DNA of 64,000 nucleotides, taken from assembly GCF_037038585.1 (NCBI RefSeq), contig NC_092524.1, positions 68,002,552 to 68,066,551 of the forward strand, in the 5' to 3' direction. This DNA comes from Patagioenas fasciata. Taxonomy: Eukaryota; Chordata; Aves; Columbiformes; Columbidae. Below, piece by piece: positions 1-49,560 of the stretch. The translations under genes were made by a program, and so were the position numbers. Under the pieces are notes generated by a model. The model saw nothing but the letters and a program-made list of their open reading frames with translations, had not been told where the DNA came from and made no database searches. Every line of letters begins with the position of its first letter. The first letter of the stretch is position 1.

Positions 1-1938
1 CAACTGTCCCACTTTCCCCTCTGGAAAGCCTCATTCATATGACAATTTACTGGGGCTCTACCTTTGGTCCCCCTTTCATACTCACAGTCTCAGCCACCTT
101 AGAGCCTCCAGCATCTCCATCAGCTCTTCTTCATTATGATTTATTGCCAAATCACCATCCATCTAAAGCACCAAGTGAGGCATGACCTCACTTGGAAAAC
201 AAAACAAAGTAAAACCCAGCCATAGGCATTTGGGTAGAAGGTGTTTTAACAGTCATACTGCAGAGGGACATATTGAGGTTTTGTTCTGGTATTTTCTAAC
301 TCTTGAGAGCCTGACATACAGAAATCAGTGCGTCCCTTTGCTTCAGCCTCAGCAGCAGCAGCTCTGACATCACCTGTGATAGAGGTTATATTTGAACCAG
401 GGCCCATACCCCAGGTCGCCTAATGACCATCCTATGAGGTCACCAGCTGATGTTCAGATGGCAAGCTTGGAGCAAGCTTTGGGGCACGCCAGGAGAGACC
501 TGGGTTTGGGTTGTATTTTCAAATGTGCTCAGTTGTGCCTTTACTTGTGATGCAGACAGCTTGGGCAGAATGTGTTTCCCTCACCTGCTTTTTAGCTGTT
601 GGGCCCTGGCTCCTTGGGGTGACATCCCACAGCTGCGTTCCTTTCTTTTTTGGGGTCCTTTCTACAACATGTTTTACAAGGCAACTTGCTTGCACATGGA
701 CTGCTCATGCAATGCTCTGGCCACATGGGCACTGAGCAACTGGTGATGTGAATGGGAAGTCAGGCCTGGGTACACGCCAGGATTTAATCTGGATTTAACA
801 TAATCCATTTAATCTGTTTCCTAGCCTGGCCTTCTACAGGAAATGGAGATGGAGCCAAAATATCTTGATTCTGTTTTTGTGCTTCCCGATGTCTAAGGTG
901 AACAACTGCAGGACCTGTATAAACCTTGAGACAAGTGGATGGAGGATGCTCAGGAGCACGTAGAGAGGGCAGAGATCTGTCTGAGCTCTGGGGATGTTGC
1001 TGCTACCCACAGATACGTATCTGCTGAACTTGGACATACTCCCCTCACCCACCAGTATACTGGAGGAAACACGAGTAAGGTTTGGTAAACTCTTGTTTCT
1101 TAAGCTATAGAGAATCTCACTGTCACAGCCTGAATTTTATGGGAGAGTTTTGCTTAAAAATGACTGTGTTTTGCTCCTGTGTAAGAAGAATACCATCTCT
1201 AGCATCGTTTCCTCAGAGTCCAATGCTGCAGCAGCTCTAACTTGTAACTGCAGGAGCAGGCAGGGCTATAGGTGGTTATACAGGGTGGTTATAAGCACAG
1301 CCCTAGCCCTGCCTATATAATATATAAGGCTTCTCACTGCCCTCCTCCTAGGAGGCACATGTGTGGTGATGGGATGTGAACCTCTTCTTTGTGGAGCAGT
1401 TTCTTGATAAAAAGAAGGGAGTTCTTGGCTAAAGTGCATCTTGGATCACCTTCTGTCCTGCTGTTCTATACTACCTGTTGTTGTTCAGCATCTTCACAAG
1501 TTAATTTTGGCCACGTATCAATGGTTACTGGTAAGTAACCTCATTTGCATAGAATGGCTTAGAGGAGAAAAGGTTCCTACTATAACATCACCATAGTGAG
1601 ACTTACATGAACCTTATGGGAGAACACAAAATTTTTGAACAAACTCTGTAGCTCCATCAGCTTCCAACGAGAATAAAAGGCAACCCATGGTAGCTTAACC
1701 ACCAGTAGCAGCACCAGGGATTTGTTCAATGCAAGAACACAATGAAGACATGGCAGAGCCGTGTAGGAAGACACCAGTAAACATAGGTGAGGACAGTGAT
1801 TATGAAAGGTGAAATTCTTGTCCTGCTTGAAACTCAGCTTTTGTGCAAACTCCCTGAGTTTCAGCTGATGCAATCTGATCGCAGCTTAAGAAATGGGAAA
1901 ACAACAGAGAGGACTGAATGCAACCTGAAAAATTCTTA
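1..1938. other. Intergenic, no gene seen
   Basis: No coding signature, RNA gene or recognised repeat. Open frames are short and chance-like. Confidence 0.6.
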
Positions 1939-2410
1939 CAGAATCACAGAATAGTTGGGATTGGAAGGGACCCCTGGAGATCATCCAGTCCGCAGGGTCA
2001 CCAGAGCAGATCACACAGGTGGGTCCAGGCGGGTTTGAATGTCTCAGAGAAGGAGACTCCACATCCACTCTGGGCAGCCTGGGCCAGGCTCTGGCACCTC
2101 CCAGCAAAGAAGTTTCTGCTCATGTTCAGATGGAACCTCCTGTGTTTCAGTCTGTGCCCGTTGCCCCTCACCCTGGCATTGAGCACCACTGAACAGTCTG
2201 GTCCATCCTCTGACACCCACCCTGAGATACCGATCAGCATTGATTGTACCCCTCTCAGCTTCTCTTCTCCAGCTGCACAGCCCCAGCTCTCTCAGTGTCT
2301 CCTCATCACAAAGATGCTCCAGACCCCTCAGCATCTTTGTGTCCCTCCCATGGACTCTCTCCAGTAATTCCTTGTCCCTCTTAAACTGGGGAGCCCAGAC
2401 TTGGACACCT
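1939..2410 (-). mobile_element. CR1 LINE fragment, 3' end, antisense
   Basis: It opens with the reverse complement of the CR1 3' terminus (CAGAATCACAGAATAGTTGG) and runs back through the 3'UTR/ORF2-end block shared with the copy at 38190-38578. It is 5' truncated with no intact ORF. Intergenic. Confidence 0.92.
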
Positions 2411-3315
2411 AGACAAGTTACCCAATAAGTTTTACTGGAACTGTGAACATAGGTGAAGAAAAGGGAGCTTGAACCACTGGAGACCCCTGAAGCACCATTT
2501 GCTGTTGCAGGTCTTCAGCTACCTGCTTTGTTTGAGCATTTCTCCAGGCCTGGCTGTGAGTTTGGCCTCCAAGGCACAGGATGGCAATTGTTGTCCTACA
2601 CCTGTAATTAAATGAAGGATGAGAAGCATTTAAATGTATTTTGTGGTGGCAAAAAGCATTGCCTTCTTGTAAATACTAATCACAGGGTAATTCAGCGGTC
2701 CAGGGATGAAGGGAACAGGGCCCTCATGTGGTTCATCAGCCACACTCGCGAGAAGATGGTCTCTAATTTCGTTTATGGGATCACTGTGCCTCTCAGACAC
2801 CAGATCTGCCAGCAGGGCATGTGGATAAATAAATAACATCGCTTTAAGGAAATCAGGTGTGAAAACATAGAGCCGATTGTCTTGAGTTCTGGGAAAACCA
2901 GCTGAGACAAATGGGATCTGTGGCTGCTCAGTGTGTCAGAAAACCAGCTGGAAGGCAGCTAAGCCTGGTGGAGGCAGGAACTGGAGGTCTTCTGCAAAAG
3001 AACAAAGCCTGTCTTACTAAGTTGCAAAATCATGGGAAACAAGATCTGCACAGGGAAACTACTTCAGCCTATTTTCTTATTTGGGCAAGAAAATGAAACT
3101 GATTTTTGAAATAATGAACAAGCTGTCCTGTGAGCCAGCTGCCCCGCTTACAGCCATGTTCCTCCTTCCTCCCACTGCACAGTCTGACTTGGGTATCCCC
3201 CTCCTGCCCAGCTTTGCAAGAAATGGCTGTGAATATAATAACATCTGGGACACCTTTGCCTTTCTTTTGCATTTTGAGAGATTCACAGCCTCTGGGGGTA
3301 TCAGAGCGAACGTAC
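2411..3315. other. Intergenic, no gene seen
   Basis: Unique sequence between two CR1 copies; nothing recognised. Confidence 0.55.
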
Positions 3316-3652
3316 AGTGCAATCACCTTTCAGTACTTCAAATGGGCTGATAAGAAAGACGGGGACAGACTTTTTAGCCTGTTGCGGTAGGAAAAGGGGT
3401 GATGGTTTTAAACTGAAGGAGGGAGATTCAGGCTGGACATGAGGAAGAAATTGTTGGCCCTGAGAGTGGTGAGAGCCTGGCCCAGGTTGGCCAGAGAGGT
3501 GGTGGCTGAACCATCCCTGGAGACATCCCAGGCCAGGCTGGACGGGGCTCTGAGCAACCTGAGCTGGTGAAGATGTCCCTGCTCATGGCAGGGGTGGCAC
3601 TGGGGGAGCTGGGAAGGTCCCTTCCAACCCAAGCTATTCTGTGATTTTATGA
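3316..3652 (+). mobile_element. CR1 LINE fragment, sense
   Basis: The block runs from a GATAAGAAAGACGGGGACAG-like start to the tail TATTCTGTGATTTTATGAT. It matches the copies at 31361-31866 and 62303-62590 very closely over the conserved ~280 bp (one CR1 subfamily). 5' truncated. Confidence 0.92.
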
Positions 3653-6630
3653 TCACACAAAGCTCAGTCCCTTAGACACCCAGGGTGAATGCAAGGAGCC
3701 ACCTCTCCAGGCACACAGGTCCCCACATGCTCTGGTTGACCCACCACATCCAAACTGGTCCTGGGTGACCCATTCTGGGCCTCACTGCTAACCCAGTTGG
3801 CTGCAGCTGGAGGCTTCTCACATCAGCAATATTGACCATGAGGCAGTGAGAGCCCCATGAGCAGGGCCAGAGGGATGCTCGCTGGATCAAATGTGCTTTT
3901 ATTCCACTCTGTTCCGCTTGGAATTTCCCTCTGTACCATGTCCAGCTACTGCAGTGACGATGCTGTAAATGTGGGATACGAATCTGGTCCTCCCACTCAG
4001 AAAAAACCCCAAATGAAACCAACCAATACCCAAAACCAACCAAGCAAACAAACACCACCAAGGAGTCATAAAATGCAGCTTATTCCAGCCACTTAAGAAC
4101 AAATAAAAGTAGCATAATCTTCCTTTCTGTGCTCTGCAGGCAGCCACACATCATCAGTGGAAATCCTGCCGAACTTCTTGGTTAAATATAGAAGCGGTGC
4201 TTATTTGTATTGCTAGTAGTCCCTATGAGGACCTGCTTTTCTTACGTGGGGACATTGTTTATGATGAAAACTGGCCTGGCTACTTTGCCATTAAAATTCT
4301 GCGCCAGCCCAGCTCTGACAATATTGAAGCTTGCCTAAATGTGTATACATGTAAGTTCATTAAATGGATGCTGACTGTTGTTACACAAGTACAGCAGTTG
4401 AGTGCTTTCTGTATTAACCTTATCACCTGAGGGGCAAAAGAAAAGGTTTAACTAAAGCTTAGGACTAATTGAACAGTATTTCAGTATTTTCTTATGTAAA
4501 ACTGGTTCTGGTCTATTGTTTTTATTTATTTGCAATAACTGTGCTCATTCAAGTTTGTAATGACACTTCCATGGGTGAGCAGAATTTGCTTTAAGTATTA
4601 TTCTCCCTTTTCCTATCTCCTGCCTCCTCTAAAGTGTGTCTCTCAGCAGAAAATCTGCAACAGAGCCTGGTAAGAAGACAAGTCTCTAAGTACACAGTCA
4701 TTTTGGGGAGATATCTTCCCAAACTGTGTTTTTAAATTACTTTAGGAGTTCCCATTTATTTTCTCTGTCTGCCTTGGGTATTTCCTATGGAGCACGAAGC
4801 AGGAGGAGATGGGAGAGAATAAACCTCTCATAGAAAGGTGGGAGGCATCTCACCATCGAGACACCGCACGAATCACCAGCACTTTCTTTGCTCAGTTGCC
4901 ACTAGAGTATGCTCTCGTGCTACAAGTTCCAGGGGTTTTTTTTATTAATAAATCAATCTGTATAGCACAAGGCCACCTATCAAACGCTTTCCACTTGTCC
5001 TTGTGTGTTGCTTTTTTCTTCTGAGCAATACTTTGTTTTTATCGCCGTTGAATCCATTCTCAAGTCTTCGTGCAAGTCTGGAGGGTCGCTGTGTGTTGCT
5101 CTGCGGCGAGGTGAATCTAACACGTGTTTGGACAACTCTCAACTTCCAGGGAATGAATGAAAACAGTTAAAACATATCTGCCTGTCTCTGACAAAACCAA
5201 AAACCACAAGGTCCGCATGTCCCTCTTGTCTTGCTCAGCCCCCTGGGTTATCCTTGGTGAAGAAGGGGGAGTCAAATACCCTGAATTAATAGATTTCTGC
5301 TTACAGAAGAAAAATGTAAATGCACTCTCCAAAGCGTTTGTGCCAACATAAAGTGTGTCTGTAATCCTGGCCTTTGAAACAGTGCTAGTTATTCAATAAG
5401 ATAAAGGCTGTTGTGAGCCTGCCCTACCATATTACACCAAAGTACTTTGTCACTGGCACCCTAAAAGTTCCAGTTTCTGCATGACAAAGATATAAAACAA
5501 CTTCCAGGACAATTAAAGAATAGTTTGGCCTTACCATATGATTACCAGCCATTCTTCCACATTTCGATATTCGCCTTTAAATTGCTACCTCCCCCATCAA
5601 TATAATTGTAATTAGTCACGGTTAACATTAGTCTTTGTCTTTGGATGCCTTTTCCAAGTTAAATACAAAAGAAAGAAAAATACCGCAAGGAAAAAAGCCA
5701 CGCTTCGGATAAAGAGCCTCGCCACCAGCCCGCTTTCACACACAGGCTGCGCACTTTGCTGCTAAAATTACATTTTAGCAGCCCCAACGGGTGCGGGAAC
5801 AATGACCCCTCTCATTACCATAGTGACAATGGCTGGCGGAGGATTGCAACATATCTTTTTCTTCTCCCCGATGAACCTCAGCCAATAACGGCAAAAACCT
5901 GCCAAGGAGTTGAGTATATTGAGGCTCACCCGGTCACCACAGCGCTGGGATGGAAGGCAGCCACGAGGGCATGGCTGTCACTCAGCTGGTGTTTATACCC
6001 TCAAATACTTCAAACAAGCCCATTAACTTCTGAGCGGGTCGCAACTTTGGCTCCTTTCGCCGTCTCTGTGTGTACCAGCGTGAAGAGTGTGTGAAAAGAC
6101 CGTTCCTAAATTCCCTTAATGTCTTTCTCGCTTTCGGCTCGTGCCCTTTCGGGGTTTTTGTGCTGGCGGTTTCGGAAGGTCCTCCGGCTTCTCCAGTCCC
6201 CAGAACACCATGTGTGGTTTTTCAGTCGTGTCAACCCTTAATCCTGCTCTTTTTTCTTTTTTTTTAATAAATGCAAACCTAATTTTCCAACGTCTCCACT
6301 TAGATCTAATCCACGCGGCTGTTTATTATCCTAGTTACCCTCTTCTATACCTTTTTCATTTGTATTCAAAAGCCTCTCTTTAATCTGCCTCAATTCTCCA
6401 GGTACGGCCTCGCCGCTCTTTCGTACAATCCCATAATGATTTCTACGGATGTGTTTTAGTCTTCTATCGATAGGTCTCAGGATGCTATTTGCCTTCTTTA
6501 ACTACTCCCGCAGCGGGGATCGCCGCTTTTAATATTCTATACGCTGACACCTTCAATCATTTTATTCACCGGCATCTCGCGTAACCCTGTTCAGGGCATA
6601 AATCTTTATTATCCGTGTACTGTCACACTT
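3653..6630. other. Intergenic, no gene seen; 5.5-6.6 kb repeat-free
   Basis: It has an A/C-rich stretch near 4010-4060. From about 5500 the sequence is repeat-free with scattered CpGs and AT-rich homeodomain-type cores (TTGTAATTAGTC near 5607), which could be upstream regulatory DNA. No splice-supported coding exon was found. Confidence 0.5.
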
Positions 6631-7178
6631 GTGGCCAGCAGGACAAGGGAAATGATTGTCCCCATGTGCTGGGCACTGGGGAGGCCAAACCTCCCATCCT
6701 GGGGGCAGTTTGGGCCCCTCATGCCAAGAAAGGCCTTGGGGTGCTGGAGCGAGTTGAGAGAAGGGAACGGAGCTGGTGAGGGGCTGGAGCACAAGTGTGA
6801 TGGGAGCGGCTGAGGGACCTGGGGGGGTTCAGCTGGAGAACAGGAGCTGAGGGGAGACCTTCTGATCTCTGAACTGCCTGAAAGGAGCTTGGAGCCAGGG
6901 GGGTCAGGCTCTGCTCCCCAGGAACAAGCGCCAGGAGCAGAGGAAACGGCCTCAAGTGGCACCAGGGGAGGTTGAGGTTGGATGTGGGGAACAATTTCTT
7001 CCCCAAAGGGCTGTGGGGCATTGGAACAGGCTGCCCAGGGCAGTGCTGGAGTCACCAGCCCTGAAGGGTTGGACAGATGAGGTTCTCAGGGACATGAGGT
7101 AGTGACAGGGGTGGGTTAACAGTTGGACTCGATGATCTTGAGGGGTCACTTCCAACTGAAATGATTCCATGATTGTAT
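6631..7178 (+). mobile_element. CR1 LINE fragment, sense, ending next to the TMEM260 promoter
   Basis: It starts in the reverse-transcriptase C-terminal coding remnant (CCCCATGTGCTGGGCACTGG) and ends in a GATTCCATGATTG tail. It is of the same subfamily as 34410-34950 and 45931-46421. Its 3' end lies only about 60 bp before the CpG island. Confidence 0.92.
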
Positions 7179-7536
7179 GTTCGTACATGAATGTCACACA
7201 GCGCTATTTAAAACACACTTAAAAGTTGGTGCTCCAGGAGGCCCCGGGCACAGCACAACCCACGGGCTTCGAGACACCGCCACCTCCCCGCGTTGCAACC
7301 GCCACCGCGGCCCCGTCCCGCTCCCGCCCCCCCCGCCGCTGCACGGTGGTTCCTCCTCGTGTCCACCCCCGCCCCGCGGTGGTGCCGCCCGGCCGCTCGG
7401 CCGCACTCACCGAGGGGCGCTCCTCCGCCCCGCCCACTCTGGCGGTACCAACTCCTCTCGGCGGGGGGAAGAAAGAGGGCGGGAGGTTGAGCTTAATCGC
7501 CCTAACAAGCCGGCGGCAGCTGCCTGTTCCTGATCT

Positions 7537-7560
7537 GAGCGCTGTTAATAACGGGCGCTC
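7537..7560. promoter_or_regulatory. Dyad-symmetric element in the promoter
   Basis: GAGCGC (7537-7542) and GCGCTC (7555-7560) form an inverted repeat. They flank a second small palindrome, GTTA-A-TAAC (7544-7552), with almost the same centre. The inner part resembles an HNF1-like half site. It is the only AT-rich motif inside the island. Binding is not shown. Confidence 0.35.
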
Positions 7561-7660
7561 CAGAGAGGCGGCCTGGGAGGAGCGAGAAGGCGAGCGAAGC
7601 GGAGCGTCTTCCCCCCGCGGGACGGAGAAGTGGCACGGCCCGCCCGCCGCACTACCGAAC

Positions 7661-7669
7661 CCGGAAGTG
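7661..7669 (+). promoter_or_regulatory. ETS/GABPA-type site CCGGAAGTG
   Basis: CCGGAAGTG is a full match to the ETS-family core used in many TATA-less promoters. It sits 19 nt upstream of the chosen ATG. Such sites often overlap the start site, which would mean a very short 5'UTR. Confidence 0.55.
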
Positions 7670-7687
7670 GCGGACGCAGAGGCGCAC

Positions 7688-45138
<37,451 letters not shown>

Positions 45139-45390
45139 CACTTGGTTCTCCACCCGCTTGCTGAAGTGCTGAAATGGCGAAATCGGGACTTAAAATCTGA
45201 ATTAGTCCTTGACAATGTGAGAATAGTTTGAAAAGGCAACAGAAGTGGCAGCGGAGAGGGAAGCCAGTGCGATTGTCTCTGCAGGAACATACTGTTGTTT
45301 GGGCCTTGCTGTTGCCAAATGAACTGTTTGTGCTGGTTTGTGTGGGGAAAAAGAAACTCATCACTAAATAAAATACTGGGTTTTGAAAAG
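45139..45390 (+). other. TMEM260: TMEM260 3' untranslated region
   Basis: About 250 nt of non-coding sequence follow the stop codon and contain the AATAAA. The end is estimated from the usual 15-25 nt spacing to cleavage; it was not observed. Confidence 0.65.
45367..45372 (+). terminator. TMEM260: Polyadenylation signal AATAAA of TMEM260
   Basis: A canonical AATAAA lies 229 nt after the stop codon. A T/G-rich stretch (45414-45437) lies about 45 nt downstream, as expected for a cleavage-stimulating element. It is the first such signal in the last exon. Confidence 0.8.
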
Positions 45391-45867
45391 GAGAGTTTTC
45401 CTTTAAAAGAAACCTGTGTATCTGTTGCACTGTGAAGATGGTGCAATATTTTTTAATGAATGAAGCATCTTTTATAGATGCAAAAAATGTGTTTAGCCTT
45501 TAAATATTTTTTCTGCTACTGAGCCAAGAGCTTTTCTACAGCCATTTTTCTTTGGGTATGGTGTGTCTGTGTGATTTTTATGGTCACGAGGCAGCGTGGT
45601 TGGGTGGGTTTCCATCAGGACAAACGTGTGGGACGGTGCCCTTTGCAGGAGCCTGATTGTTTGCTGCTCCTTGGCTGTGCCCCTGCCCTGGGCTGCTGCA
45701 GACACGATGTTCTCCTGGTGTGGGATGGTGGGACCAACCCAGCTCTTTTTGCCCCCCTCACTTCGCAAGGATAGGTACTTTCATTACACTGTGATTTTAT
45801 GCTGGGATAGAGTTTATTGCTCTGGTTTTCCAAGAGTGAGCAAGGAACCTGTGTATTTTCCCTTGCA

Positions 45868-45929
45868 GTGTTGAACTCGGTGATCGTGAGTCTCTTCCAA
45901 CCAACCATGGTTCTATGGTTCTATTCTAT
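45868..45929 (+). mobile_element. Short CR1 3' tail, sense
   Basis: TCTCTTCCAACCAACCATGG followed by TTCTATGGTTCTATTCTATG repeats. It directly abuts the next CR1 copy. Confidence 0.8.
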
Positions 45930-45930
45930 G

Positions 45931-46421
45931 GCTGGGCCCCTCACTGCAGGAAAGTCCTTGAGGTGCTGGAGCGAGTTGAGAGAAGGGAACGGAGCTGGGG
46001 AAGGGCTGGAGCACAAGTGTGATGGGAGCGGCTGAGGGACCTGGGGGGTTCAGCTGGAGAACAGGAGCTGAGGGGAGACCTTCTGATCTCTGAACTGCCT
46101 GAAAGGAGCTTGGAGCATGGAGGGCGTGAGTCTCTTCTCCCAAGTAGCAAGTGATGGGACGAGAGGAAACATCCTCAAGGTGCGTCAGGGGAGGTTGACT
46201 TTGGATCTTGGGAACAATTTCTTCCCCAAAGGGCTGTGGGACATTGGAACAGGCTGCCCAGGGCAGTGCTGGAGTCACCATCCCTGGAGGGGTTGAACAG
46301 ACACATAAATGAGGTTCTCAGGGACATGGATCAGTGGTGGAGTTGGCAGTTAGGTCAGTGTGGGACTCGATCCTAAATGTCTCTTCCAACCAAAAGCTTT
46401 TTATGATTCTGTGATTCTATG
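45931..46421 (+). mobile_element. CR1 LINE fragment, sense
   Basis: From GCTGGGCCCCTCACTGCAGG to TATGATTCTGTGATTCTATG. Same subfamily as 6631-7178 and 34410-34950. It lies about 0.5 kb after the TMEM260 poly(A) site. Confidence 0.92.
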
Positions 46422-48579
46422 AGTGGAAGCAGCAGTGTGGCACCTCCTGCTCTGTCTGGGCTGGAGGGACCGTGGTGCTGAGACCCTGCATGGGGACACA
46501 AGAGCAGCTCCCCTGGGACCCTGCCCTCCCCATGGCTCCTGCCATCCATGGCCTCTTTCTATGTAAGCCCATAACGTTTGTCTACTCTGTCGTGTCCTTG
46601 CAGGTACTGGGGGTGCCAGAACTGCAGTTTGAGAGATGTCAGGGTCTTCAGCCAAAAGAATAGAGTGTGAGTCCGTCCTGGTTTTCAACCCACCCCAAAA
46701 ACCAAGGAACTTGGTTAACAAAAGCTCAGCTGCCTGTTTTCAAGAAAAAAAATACTTAAAATGGCGTGTTTTTCAAAATATTGCCAATTAACATGTACTT
46801 CAGATGCTTAAAGCAGAACCAAAACTATGGTACCATTACTGGAAAGTTGTGTTCACCTGAGTTTTCATACTTGGTTCTGTGGGGTCCCAGCCCAGTGTTT
46901 TATAGGAGACAAATTGCTGCTGGGATTTCATCTGTAACCAGTAAAATTTTGCGAGAGGAAAGAAGTAATTCTATAGAGATCGTGTTATCAAGTGGCACTT
47001 CTGGAAGCTCCTGGGGGCTTGGAGGAGCGGGTCGGGATGTGTGCGGGAGCGAGGACCATTGCATGTGGATGCTGTTTGTCTGTAAGCTGAGGTACACGTA
47101 GGTGCAGATTTATGCCTGTGTGGCTATTAATCCTAATAGACCTTTTAAAACTAGACTACTTCTGTTCTCTCCAAGTGCTGATTTTCGCAGATGGACTTTC
47201 ATTGAATGCTGCCTGTGCGAGATCAAGCTGCCGTCTGGGAATCTTTGACTCCAGTTGCAAAGTAACATCCTTTATTTTTCTCCCTTGTATTCTGATTTGT
47301 TTTCGTAGTGTGATTTCCATAGCAATTCCCCCTGTTGCTTCTATGCATGATTCCTGTATAAACAGCAGATGAGAAATGAGCAATATAAAGAAAACTAAGG
47401 CTTCTGAGTTGCAAAGCCAGGAAGCAGAAGGGAGAGGAGGAAGAGGAGCAGTTCAGAGGTGTCATTTTAACTCTTTGTGTTGTAATTGACTACATTTCAG
47501 GTCAACCGTGTCTCACTTAAATCTCTTCTTTTATTCCCTCAGTCCCCACAGAAGTGTTTGTCCAGAGCAGGGGAATATCATACATTCCTCCGTGCAGCTT
47601 TCTCAGGGCTGGCTTTCTTCTCCCTTCTCAAATTCAGTCCTTCAGCCTACCAGAAAAGCATTAGGAATCCAATTTTTGAATGCTTTTGTTACCTGCATTA
47701 TTGAAAATCCATTCAAGCAAATATACTGAGCTGAGGGTTTTCTTTATCTTGATTAGATGCCTCTCCTTAGCTGCCTAGTGTTGAAATAATTGGAAGCTTT
47801 CGTGGATCCCACTATCTACTTGGGAGAAAAGAGGAGCTGGACAAAGGTGTCCCAGCCTGCAGCCCGCGTCGAGTAACATATCATCATATATTGTAATAAG
47901 TAGCGATGCAAACTACCAGGAAAACTTTCCCACTGGTAAAAGCTTTCCCAGGTGTGAAGAGCACTGGAAACGCGATGCTTTTTTAGGGAGCAAAGCAGAA
48001 TTGGTTGCAACTGCGTCGTTCCCATGTCTGGGATATGGGTGTCTGTGCTGTGCGTTCAGCACCAAGATATCCCCGATGGCGCATTGCGAAGGGGAAAATA
48101 TCAAACAACGATGGGAGATACAAAATTCCTCCCCTTGGATCCGTTTAAATGAGATTTGCCGGTGCTTGTAGACAAAGCGGTTGTGTGGATGTTCCTGAGC
48201 CTGTTCGCTAAAAGGCAGCGCTGAGGGATGGCTGGCAGAAGTTTAATTTTTATCAGCTCCTCTTAGGTGGCACCCTTAAGTTTATCAAACAAGCAAAGCT
48301 GATTTGCTCTTCGTTAGTCTCAGTTGCATGAATGGGTTGCCAAGTAAACAGGATTTTGCATTTTCCTAATTACTTTCATATTTGTGTTTTACCTCTATTT
48401 GTTCTCTTGCAAAACTGGTCCTAATAATTAGTCAGACTCCTGCTGCCTGGACCTTAAAAAAAAAGGGGGGGGTGGGGGGAAGAGGAAAAAAGGACTTCTG
48501 AGGGTTTTTTCTCCCTTATAAATTCATTTTTGTTACAAGCATCTTTTATACATATTACTAAAGGCAGTGCACTAAGAAA
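46422..48579. other. Intergenic, no gene seen
   Basis: CR1-free unique sequence. A G-rich run (48467-48482) follows a poly-A tract. No coding evidence. Confidence 0.5.
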
Positions 48580-49560
48580 TGCAAATAATAGTTCTTTATT
48601 TTATTATGACAGTTAATTAATAGCAACCTGTTTTAATGAATAAAGTCACTCAGAGTCCTTCAGCACTTCCTAAGTAGGGGCCAGAATCTGTAGGGATTCT
48701 TTTTTCCCCCCCATTGTATAGCTCCGAGACTCCGCGCACTATATAGGGGCCTGTATAGAAATGCTCGCTAATGAAGAGGGAGGGCGAGGAACTTGTCTGC
48801 ATTCAAAGATCACTGGTGAGTCATTCAGCGAGAAAAGGCCCCTTGCTAGGAATAGTCACAGTTCCGCGGCATTGTGCTAGCAAAAGGGTTTGATCAAAGG
48901 TCTCCTGCCGAGCTTGCATGGTTTCCTTTCATACGACGACCATAATTAAAACCACTAATTCTCTTTTAAAATGCTGCAGGATGCCATGTAGGCATCTGTC
49001 TGGAGTGTCCTTTGTGCTGTCGGGAGCTGTTAAGGACCAGCGCCGAGGGCTTTTCAGCGACATGCCAGTCAGGAAGGTGGTTCGACATAAGGGTGCCTCT
49101 GAAGGCTTGACAGGGCCTTGACTACACAATTCCAGCTGAATTTGCCCCTTGTCAGCTGCCAGTAAATAAATCTCAAAGAGACGGGAGGTGGGGAGCAGAG
49201 AGGGGGGGCGAGAAGCTGAAGTTTCATTACCTGATCCCCGGGGCTTTGTTGGTTTTGGCATCGCCCAGGGGGAAGCCCTCGCTGGAGATGGCCATTGGAG
49301 ACCCCGGCGCCCGGCCGTTTGAAGACCGTCAATACTTGTAACAGTTCAGCTGTTAGGAAGACAAATAAATGGAAGAGCCCATTAATCCCCTTTGGGGTAC
49401 TCGCTGCCTTTTGCCCTTTTATCGCAGCCTTATTAGGTTCCTACTCATCTTGAACCAGGAGGGATGAATTGGAGTTGTTGAGCGCTAATTGGCAAAGACT
49501 TTTCATCGCGGGCCAAGAACTTTCACTGACTTGAAAGTAACTTCGCCACGGGGAGGATCA
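48580..49560. promoter_or_regulatory. Candidate intergenic regulatory block after TMEM260
   Basis: Repeat-free sequence with a perfect TCF/LEF core (GATCAAAGG, 48892-48900), TAATCCCCTTTG near 49385, and many homeodomain-type TAAT cores, ending in GCGCTAATTGGCAAAG (~49480-49495). It also has a TATA-like TATATAGG at 48740 in a locally GC-rich patch. It could be an enhancer or a non-coding promoter. Confidence 0.35.

Noticed and set aside
1310-1330. TATATAATATATAAGGC as a core promoter
   Set aside because: AT-rich string in intergenic DNA with no downstream exon or initiator context.
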